Positions 1 to 5,339 of a stretch of DNA of 5,339 nt are shown in pieces (the first letter of the stretch is position 1; every line of letters starts with the position of its first letter). Both the position numbers and the translations under genes were made by a program. The notes beneath the pieces are model-generated. The model was not told the DNA's origin. It worked only from the letters and a program-made list of their open reading frames with translations, and did not search any database. This DNA comes from Bacteroidota bacterium (lineage in GTDB: Bacteria > Bacteroidota > Bacteroidia > Bacteroidales > VadinHA17), in contig JADFUQ010000425.1 of the NCBI GenBank assembly GCA_015222065.1, positions 1 through 5,339 on the forward strand, in the 5' to 3' direction.

Positions 1-202
1 AAGCCACTGTATTACCAAGATTATCTTTGCCATACCATGTCACTTTATATTCACCCGCTTTTTTCCTTTCATCGATGAGTGTTCTGACTTCCCGGCCAAG
101 TACGTCGAATATAGTCAACACAACCCTGCTATCTTTATTCAAATTAAATTTAATAGTTGTTTGAGGATTAAACGGATTGGGATAGTTTTGCTTCAGGGAG
201 TA
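1..202 (-). other. Type IX secretion system C-terminal sorting domain (partial)
   Basis: This encodes residues ~602-668 of the left-hand protein. It begins YSLKQNYPNPFNPQTTIKF, followed by a beta-rich stretch VVLTIFDVLGREVRTLI and then AGEYKVTWYGKDNLGNTVA at the edge. This is the classic Por/T9SS type A (FlgD-Ig-like fold) pattern, which normally continues with a form of SGVYFYRL and ends within 20-30 residues. In T9SS organisms this domain directs passage across the outer membrane and is removed or used for anchoring. The family match is recognised by pattern; the remaining C-terminus lies outside the window. Confidence 0.92.
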
Positions 203-2005
203 CTCATCAGGTAAAATTTTTACAACATTATTTCCATTATCAATTTGTGTAATAATGTGTGCTCTCTCAACAGCATCTTCATAATCAACAATATAGTGCC
301 ACCAGTTGTTTAAGATAGTATCTGTTACTCCTGTATATCTGGGAAGGTGATTATGCCACCATCTCATAAATCCCAATTGGTAATTGCTATTTACTGCCTC
401 CCATTCATCCCGATTGACTGAGCGTTTTTGATCTAATAATATAGGATACCTTTTCCAATTATCAGCATAAGAATCGACATAAGATGTATTACCATAATCA
501 TAATCGCTTTGACCATTGGGAGGGAAATGAATATTTCCAATATGTGCTCCACCCGGTATTTCTTTATCAATACGGGTAAACAGTTCCCAATTATTAGGAT
601 TTGGGTTGTGTATATCCCACCGGCCATAGATATGGCGAATAGCACTCTCAGCGCGATGGCCAAAACTGTGAATTGCTTCGGCAACACCTCGCTCATAATT
701 CCAACCCATAACCGAGAGCAACTTTTCTAATCCAGGGTGATCCAGAGGAGGTGAATTATACCAAAAAGCATTGGGACCCATAAGTTGTGACTCATACATA
801 CCTGAAAATGGAAATGAATAAACCCATATTTCATGTATATCACCATTGTTGCGTTTGGTATCAAAATCATAACGATCAACCATGGCATTATAATCGAAAT
901 GTACCCTGCCCTGTATTTCCGCCAGATTTTGCAGCGTTCCTTCTGTATTCCGACCATACAACATTCCGGTTGTCATGAAATAATAAGCCACAGTGTCAAT
1001 AGTCATGAACGTAGTATCCAGTGTTGTAAAGATATTATCATTATCATATGTTTCCACTATTTCAAATTGTACAACCCCACCACTCATCTGGCTGAATTCC
1101 TCAAGGATTTCATTAATGTAGGTCATAGGATTTGTCCATCCCCATACCTCATGTATCCGCAGGTTATTTTGCAAATCAATTACCGGATTTTGAAGAACAA
1201 GCGCGACTTTTATATGTAATGTACTGGCATTAGTCGACTGAAAATCTTCGACCACCTCAACTATAGTTGTATCATCTAACCCGCTATTCGTGTATGCTGT
1301 AATTTCTACCGCACCTAAAGTATGACCGGTTATTTCACCAAATTCATCAACGGTTGCAATGTCCTGATCAGCAGACGTCCAGTAGACATGATCATCAATG
1401 AGATAAGGGTAAATGCTACCCTGATCATCAACGAGTTTTACTTCAAGAGGGAGTGAAGTTCCGGGTATGAGTTTAGGGGTGACAGGTAAAATGAGTAAAT
1501 TATGGAAATTTATTTCTTCAAATAATTGAAACTCTCCAACAATTACACTACTATCTTGTAAGTTTACAGCGCTGAATATCATCCAGCTGATTTCGATTGT
1601 TTCAAAACTGACCGAATCCCAGGTAAAAAACGAATTTGATTTATTTTTCACCAACGAGATATAAGACCCGTTTTGATTAATCAGATCATTATAAGAATTA
1701 GCCGCCTCGAGGTTCCAATGTCCATTATTCCAGAAGTACGTTTTACATTTTCCTATCTTAACAGGGTTAAGAAAATGAAAGAGGAATGACAGAGAATCGC
1801 TGCTGCTTATGCCGCCCGATGTGAATTCATTCCCATCAAATATTTTTGTTGAGTCGCCTGTGGTAATCTCAGGATCAATGGAAAGTTCAACTGTACTATT
1901 GTTAATTCCACTCATGATATCGATCGGATAATTGATGGAAATCTGTCCGTAAACAACCAGAGACAACACAAGGACGATACAAATTATGAGATTACTGCGG
2001 TACAT
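1..2005 (-). CDS. Secreted modular protein with discoidin-like, BIG_2, uncharacterised central and T9SS sorting domains (3' end cut by window)
   Basis: The frame is open from an ATG at 2005 to the left edge without a stop (668 codons), so the C-terminus is missing, probably by only 20-30 residues judged from usual sorting-domain length. Residues 1-20 form a signal peptide (hydrophobic IICIVLVLSLVV, likely cut in VYG|Q). Residues ~35-165 look like an F5/8-type-C/galactose-binding module (KIFDGNEFTSGG near its start, ending in GEFQLFEE); this is tentative. Residues ~168-252 are a BIG_2 Ig-like domain (YWTSADQDIATVDEFGEITG). Residues ~263-577 form one large domain of unknown function, rich in Trp, Tyr, His and Asn, with motifs EIWVYSFPFSGMYES (392-406), MGWNYERGVAEAIHSFGHRA (433-452), GNIHFPPN (490-497) and LNNWWHYIVDYE (565-576). 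Residues ~602-668 are a T9SS type A-like sorting domain. Expected location is the outer surface or outside the cell. The start is supported by a strong ribosome binding site. It follows the GH127-like gene by 29 bases, so a glycan-related role is inferred; adhesin, enzyme or peptidase all remain possible. Confidence 0.9.
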   Translation of the reverse strand, partial: MYRSNLIICIVLVLSLVVYGQISINYPIDIMSGINNSTVELSIDPEITTGDSTKIFDGNEFTSGGISSSDSLSFLFHFLNPVKIGKCKTYFWNNGHWNLEAANSYNDLINQNGSYISLVKNKSNSFFTWDSVSFETIEISWMIFSAVNLQDSSVIVGEFQLFEEINFHNLLILPVTPKLIPGTSLPLEVKLVDDQGSIYPYLIDDHVYWTSADQDIATVDEFGEITGHTLGAVEITAYTNSGLDDTTIVEVVEDFQSTNASTLHIKVALVLQNPVIDLQNNLRIHEVWGWTNPMTYINEILEEFSQMSGGVVQFEIVETYDNDNIFTTLDTTFMTIDTVAYYFMTTGMLYGRNTEGTLQNLAEIQGRVHFDYNAMVDRYDFDTKRNNGDIHEIWVYSFPFSGMYESQLMGPNAFWYNSPPLDHPGLEKLLSVMGWNYERGVAEAIHSFGHRAESAIRHIYGRWDIHNPNPNNWELFTRIDKEIPGGAHIGNIHFPPNGQSDYDYGNTSYVDSYADNWKRYPILLDQKRSVNRDEWEAVNSNYQLGFMRWWHNHLPRYTGVTDTILNNWWHYIVDYEDAVERAHIITQIDNGNNVVKILPDEYSLKQNYPNPFNPQTTIKFNLNKDSRVVLTIFDVLGREVRTLIDERKKAGEYKVTWYGKDNLGNTVA
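275..1219 (-). other. Uncharacterised ~315-residue central domain of the T9SS-sorted protein
   Basis: This encodes residues ~263-577, between the BIG_2 domain and the sorting domain. It starts with a beta strand (LHIKVALVLQNPVID), then HEVWGWTNPMTYINEILEEF, which looks like a helix. It contains several motifs dense in aromatic and polar residues: IHEIWVYSFPFSGMYES, GPNAFWYNSPP, MGWNYERGVAEAIHSFGHRA, GAHIGNIHFPPN and LNNWWHYIVDYEDA. Such concentrations of Trp, His, Asn, Glu and Arg suggest a folded catalytic or ligand-binding domain rather than a linker. I have an impression of similar secreted proteins in other environmental bacteria, but cannot name a family or activity. Candidate metal or catalytic residues include E443, H446, H450, R451 and E453. 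Confidence 0.6.
1250..1504 (-). other. BIG_2-type bacterial Ig-like domain
   Basis: This encodes residues ~168-252 of the left-hand protein. The order is an opening strand (LLILPVTPKLIPG), LEVKLVDDQG, the characteristic YWTSADQDIATVDEFGEITG and then LGAVEITAYTNSG. This matches the BIG_2 consensus in which W-S-S-D-x-x-x-A-x-V-D-x-x-G-x-v-t-g is followed by G-x-x-x-I-t-A. Such domains act as spacers or adhesion modules in extracellular proteins; here it probably separates the N-terminal module from the central domain. Confidence 0.85.
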
Positions 2006-2014
2006 AGAAACACG

Positions 2015-2021
2015 CTCCTCT
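2015..2021 (-). promoter_or_regulatory. Ribosome binding site of the T9SS-sorted protein gene
   Basis: On the minus strand this reads AGAGGAG, nine bases before the ATG at 2005. It is a good Shine-Dalgarno match at normal spacing and it decides the start: the residues after this ATG form a proper signal peptide. It lies inside the 29-base gap after the GH127-like gene; I see no terminator or promoter in that gap. Confidence 0.8.
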
Positions 2022-2034
2022 ATTTAAGTTATCC

Positions 2035-4062
2035 TTATCTGATGACCGGGAAACAGGCAATTCGCAGTTTCGCGCAGCCATAGGGGATTAAGACAATCTT
2101 TTCCGAAGGCTCTTTGTATTTTTGGGGCCGCCAATAGGCACTATAAGGAATTGGTCCCGTTATACCTCCATATTTTTGCCACTCGGGCATTTTTTTGGCT
2201 TTGGCAATAATTTTAACCGGTGCATTTTCAATAGTCCATGGTTGTTCTGCTACCTGAAGCTCTTTAATAATAAAAGTGGTATCAGGATTATCGATATAAT
2301 TTCTCAACAGTCCATAATTCCAGGAATCTGCTGAATATATTTCATAATCTGCATAAGGTTCATTACCACCGATTTTATTCCAGTTTTCATTCAGACCCAT
2401 CACATAGACCAGCGGACCGCGTTCTATTGCCGATGCACGCTCATGCCAGTAAGAAATTCGTATTTTCATCGGTAAATGCATTTCAAGTATATCACCTTTT
2501 TCCCAGCGACGTACAACTTTTGTGATCGATCCGGATTGTGGTTTGCTATATTCTTTTCCATTGACATAAATAACAGCATCTTCGCACCATGCTGGAATAC
2601 GTAAATGAAATGGAAAAAAAACATCTTTACTCTTTTTGCAGATGAACTTGATTTTATCCTTAAAAGGGTAATCTGTTTCTTCAATAAATGTAACCTCTGT
2701 ATTGTCTCCGACTCTGGCAGTTATTTCTGATGGTGCATAAACAAGAGCAGCCAAACCATTATCTTGTGTCGCATACCAGAGATTATTCACAAATTTCGGC
2801 CAGCCTTGATGATAGTTGGCCGTACAACAACCGTATCCGGTTTCCAATCCGAACAGATTCTCGGTTTCATCATGTTTCGTACTGAAGTTGTGCCATTCGC
2901 GATTGCAAATTACCTGATTAGCCATTTGATAATATTGTCTGGCGGTGTGATCCGGTTTTAAAAAGGCCGGCATCGCGTTCAAGGCCACGCGTTCTAACCA
3001 GTCACCGTAATCCGGATCGCCGGAAATTTGCAACATAGTTTCCAAACTAAACATATATTCAACTACCGTACAGCTTTCGGTTCCTTTGGTCGGATCCGTT
3101 CCCGCTAATAATTCATCGGCTGCCCAAAGACCATAAACCTGCCCATGATTTTTCATCAGTTTATCAATACCTGTTTTAATCGCTTTCAGATAACGGTCAT
3201 CTTTTGAATATTGATACCAGATGCCCGGTTGCTTGATACCCATCCCCGTATTGACACCATGCCAGCTCCAGGAATTCGGATCAGCGCTTTCAAACCGGCC
3301 GGCCCAGTCTAATGTTTGCTCAAAAATAATCTCGCCTAATTCAAGTAAAAAAGCATCACCGGTATAATTATACAACCAATAAATACTTGCCAGATTTTCA
3401 CCGCCGCGGCTTTTTGCCCAATGCGTCCAGTGATTAAGCGGCTTTTGTTTGATATGTTTTAACTGATATTGAAAATATTTAGTCATAAAATTTAGAACTT
3501 GTTCATCCTGTGTGGCTTCATAGTAAGATTGCATGACCTTTAACATGACCATGTGCGGCCACCAGTCTTGCTTGGCTTTTTCCTGCCATTTTTGCCGGCG
3601 TCCCCATTTGGAATCTTCAAAAGCACGGGATGTATCCGGTACGGGTCCAAAATACCCGTCAGCTTGTTGGTGATTAAGACTGTAATCAATCCACTTTTTT
3701 GCCTTTTTAATCAACGCTTTATCATTCAAAATGTAAGCCAGCGGTACGAGGCCGTCCAGCCAATAGGGACCGCGTTCCCAGGCATCACCGTCACCACCTA
3801 ACCAACCATTATCGGAATCAACGTCTTTCCAGATTTCATCTAAGTGACCGGTCATGCCCTCGGCAGATAATTTTAACTGATGTTTTAGCCACCCTTTGGG
3901 CATGATACTACCAATTGGTAGGGCGATATAGGCATTTTCGATCAATGGTTCACGATTTGAGATATAATTAACATTTTTTGCCTGGATTAAATAAGGCACT
4001 AATAGCGTTAGGGTTAATATCATCGATGAAATTTTTATGAATAAATTCTTTAGTGAATGCAT
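2035..4062 (-). CDS. Secreted GH127/DUF1680-superfamily glycoside hydrolase (beta-L-arabinofuranosidase-like)
   Basis: Complete protein of 675 residues. Residues 1-28 are a Sec signal peptide (KNLFIKISSMILTLTLLVPY, likely cut after LIQA). There is no lipobox cysteine and no T9SS domain, so a soluble periplasmic protein is expected. Residues ~45-430 are the (alpha/alpha)6 catalytic barrel: LPIGSIMPKGWLKHQL, then WERGPYWLDGLVPLAYIL (95-112), HQQADGYFGP (131-140), TESCTVVEYM (328-337) and ETGYGCCTANYHQGWPKF (407-424). By comparison with the studied enzyme HypBA1 (Glu338, Cys340, Cys417, Cys418), E329, C331, C412 and C413 should bind zinc, with C412 the likely nucleophile. E317 is a candidate acid/base. 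Residues ~435-675 are the beta-sandwich C-terminal part with FHLRIPAWCEDAVIYVNG and the typical family end IVLIPYGCAKLRI. Family enzymes release beta-L-arabinofuranose; some relatives act on other sugars such as aceric acid, so the substrate is open. It sits 34 bases after the GH63-like gene. Confidence 0.92.
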   Translation of the reverse strand: MHSLKNLFIKISSMILTLTLLVPYLIQAKNVNYISNREPLIENAYIALPIGSIMPKGWLKHQLKLSAEGMTGHLDEIWKDVDSDNGWLGGDGDAWERGPYWLDGLVPLAYILNDKALIKKAKKWIDYSLNHQQADGYFGPVPDTSRAFEDSKWGRRQKWQEKAKQDWWPHMVMLKVMQSYYEATQDEQVLNFMTKYFQYQLKHIKQKPLNHWTHWAKSRGGENLASIYWLYNYTGDAFLLELGEIIFEQTLDWAGRFESADPNSWSWHGVNTGMGIKQPGIWYQYSKDDRYLKAIKTGIDKLMKNHGQVYGLWAADELLAGTDPTKGTESCTVVEYMFSLETMLQISGDPDYGDWLERVALNAMPAFLKPDHTARQYYQMANQVICNREWHNFSTKHDETENLFGLETGYGCCTANYHQGWPKFVNNLWYATQDNGLAALVYAPSEITARVGDNTEVTFIEETDYPFKDKIKFICKKSKDVFFPFHLRIPAWCEDAVIYVNGKEYSKPQSGSITKVVRRWEKGDILEMHLPMKIRISYWHERASAIERGPLVYVMGLNENWNKIGGNEPYADYEIYSADSWNYGLLRNYIDNPDTTFIIKELQVAEQPWTIENAPVKIIAKAKKMPEWQKYGGITGPIPYSAYWRPQKYKEPSEKIVLIPYGCAKLRIACFPVIR

Positions 4063-4069
4063 TTCGTAA

Positions 4070-4076
4070 TCCTTCT
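4070..4076 (-). promoter_or_regulatory. Ribosome binding site of the GH127-like gene
   Basis: On the minus strand this reads AGAAGGA, seven bases before the ATG at 4062. It supports that start, which is also the one giving a full signal peptide. It lies in the short gap after the upstream GH63-like gene, where neither a hairpin terminator nor a promoter is visible; this fits read-through from the gene upstream. Confidence 0.7.
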
Positions 4077-4097
4077 TTTTGTGTAAAATATTCTTTC

Positions 4098-5339
4098 TTA
4101 CTTGTCGTATAAGTCAATCAATACCTTGGCCATAATCGAATCCCAGATGTAATTAGACGGGCATTCTAAGACCGTATTGTCGGGACTATAAGATTCCCAA
4201 AAACGATGATTCTTTTCCAGCTGTGTTGTTACAGCCAACATCATTTTATCCGCAATTTCTCTGGACAGTTTATCATAGCCATAATTTTGAAATCCTTTCA
4301 AAACCATATAATCCCACAACAACCAGACCGGCCCGTTCCATCGGCAACAACCATCGACGAAAGAAGTATAATTAAGATCCTCTGCAGATAGGGTTGGAAC
4401 ACCGTATTTTCGCCAAAAGCTTTTTTCATTCGTAAGATGCTTTTCCAGCGCTGCCACATGTTCTTTCTCTGCCACATGAGCCCACATAGGGTAAAAACCA
4501 ATGATCTCTTTACGTTTTAAGCTTTCACCTTCAAATAGAAAAGTATTATCTTTCATGGCAACATGGTAATAGAATTTGTCTACCGGATCCCACATATTCT
4601 GATTGATCAGTTCTTTAACTTTTACGAATTTTTCAGATAAGGTTTGAGATCCTTCTTTATCCCCCAATTCCATTGCCATTAATTGTAAATAGTGAAGCTC
4701 ATTGGCAACCTGAACCGTTAGATCAAGCGCATCCAGCTCATCTGAAATATCACGTCCTTCATCTTCACCTTCAGAAAACAGTTGAAATACAGCATTCCAG
4801 CCATCACGTACATTTTCAATGATGCCATAGGGTCCCCATTCAAACATGCCATCTTTGTCTTTATCACGTTCTCTTTCCAGATACCCAAGATATTTCACAC
4901 CGGCCTTATAACAATCACTTAGAAATTCTTTGTCTTTACTTACTTTATAGATCTCCCAGTTTGTCCAGGAGAAAAACGGTGCTGATGTCGTCGCTTGTCC
5001 TTCATGGGGATAAACCTGAGGACCACGCGGCCCGTGACGGTAACCGATCAGGCCGTCATCATATTGCTGTTCAATGTAAATTCGCTGTGATTCCTGAGCA
5101 GATTTTGCATCTAAATATACATAGGTTAGCATGGAGAGCGATTCGTGCATGACCTGGTGTCCGTGAGCCCAGCCCCAGATTGGATTACGCGAGAAAACAT
5201 AATAATTGTAGTGTGTTTTTCCCCGCGCCGGTAACATGCATTGTCGAACCAGATTAAAAGATCCCAGATAAACCATCTTCTCATCTGGATTTCTAAAATT
5301 GATACGGGGAATAGATTGAAATAGAGACACATTTTCTTC
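4098..5339 (-). CDS. (alpha/alpha)6 glycoside hydrolase, GH63/GH37/MGH1-like (5' end cut by window)
   Basis: The frame is open from the right edge to a TAA at 4100-4098, giving 413 residues. The GTG at 5330 (numbered residue 1 here) is a possible start, but the in-frame codons before it (Glu-Glu-Asn) continue to the edge and no convincing ribosome binding site precedes it. The real start is therefore probably outside, and any signal peptide is not visible. The sequence is typical of the GH-G-like barrel: an N-terminal RINFRNPDEKMVYLGSFNLVRQ region, WGWAHGHQVMHESLSML (52-68), EWGPYGIIENVRDGWNAVF (164-182), NGPVWLLWDYMVLKGFQNYG (332-351) and FWESYSPDN (377-385). By analogy with GH37 trehalase and GH63 enzymes, where acid and base sit in ESGxD and EKY-type motifs, D176 (or E172) and E379 are candidate catalytic residues; this is inference. 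Family members act on alpha-linked sugars such as mannosylglycerate, trehalose or glucosylated glycans, and the substrate here is unknown. It heads the visible operon. Confidence 0.82.
   Translation of the reverse strand, partial: EENVSLFQSIPRINFRNPDEKMVYLGSFNLVRQCMLPARGKTHYNYYVFSRNPIWGWAHGHQVMHESLSMLTYVYLDAKSAQESQRIYIEQQYDDGLIGYRHGPRGPQVYPHEGQATTSAPFFSWTNWEIYKVSKDKEFLSDCYKAGVKYLGYLERERDKDKDGMFEWGPYGIIENVRDGWNAVFQLFSEGEDEGRDISDELDALDLTVQVANELHYLQLMAMELGDKEGSQTLSEKFVKVKELINQNMWDPVDKFYYHVAMKDNTFLFEGESLKRKEIIGFYPMWAHVAEKEHVAALEKHLTNEKSFWRKYGVPTLSAEDLNYTSFVDGCCRWNGPVWLLWDYMVLKGFQNYGYDKLSREIADKMMLAVTTQLEKNHRFWESYSPDNTVLECPSNYIWDSIMAKVLIDLYDK

Noticed and set aside
433..957. Two short minus-strand open frames (433-696 and 727-957) with hydrophobic translations
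   Set aside because: They are out-of-frame shadows of the large modular protein, whose own frame is uninterrupted across this whole stretch. The hydrophobic look comes from reading it in the wrong frame.
833..1219. Plus-strand open frame of 128 codons
   Set aside because: It lies wholly antisense to the continuous minus-strand frame that shows signal peptide, BIG_2 and T9SS domains; its translation is low-complexity, rich in Ile, His and Cys, without a recognisable domain.
2006..2034. Possible terminator between the GH127-like gene and the modular protein gene
   Set aside because: No inverted repeat followed by a T run was seen; the gap mostly holds the ribosome binding site of the next gene.
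4341..4352. Cys-Cys pair in the GH63-like protein (DGCCRWNGPVW) as a second GH127-type zinc site
   Set aside because: The surrounding RWNGPVW is the ordinary GH63/MGH-type barrel motif and no Glu-x-Cys partner is present upstream, so the resemblance is chance.
5126..5332. ATG at 5332 starting a 68-codon minus-strand frame
   Set aside because: It is out of frame with the GH63-like protein, which continues with clear family motifs through the same bases.

Overview
The window looks like bacterial chromosome from the FCB superphylum (Bacteroidetes and relatives such as Ignavibacteria, Calditrichaeota or KSB1-type lineages). The main reason is the C-terminal domain of the protein at the left edge, which carries the NYPNPFNPQTTIKF / VLTIFDVLGREVRTL pattern of type IX secretion (T9SS) sorting domains. 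The base composition is moderate (roughly 40 % GC by eye). No RNA genes, mobile elements, CRISPR arrays or long repeats were seen.

Almost every base is coding, and all three genes lie on the minus strand, so transcription runs from right to left. (1) 5339..4098: the 3' part of an (alpha/alpha)6-barrel glycoside hydrolase of the GH63/GH37/mannosylglycerate-hydrolase-like type; its true start lies beyond the right edge. (2) 4062..2035: a complete 675-residue secreted glycoside hydrolase of the GH127 / DUF1680 (beta-L-arabinofuranosidase) superfamily, with the Glu-x-Cys and Cys-Cys metal/catalytic motifs intact. (3) 2005..1: a large modular secreted protein, open for 668 codons and cut by the left edge. 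It has a signal peptide, a discoidin-like N-terminal module, a bacterial Ig-like (BIG_2) domain, a ~315-residue domain I cannot assign to a characterised family, and a T9SS sorting domain. Only 34 and 29 bases lie between the genes, each gap has a ribosome binding site and neither has a visible terminator, so they are probably one operon.

Taken together, this is a piece of a glycan-utilisation locus. A surface or released modular protein (gene 3) may bind or attack a polymer, a Sec-exported GH127-type enzyme (gene 2) would trim sugars, probably in the periplasm, and a GH63-like enzyme (gene 1) would cleave another linkage. The glycan is not identifiable from the sequence; arabinose-containing plant or algal material is only a guess from the GH127 family. 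The part most likely to be undescribed is the central domain of the left-hand protein.
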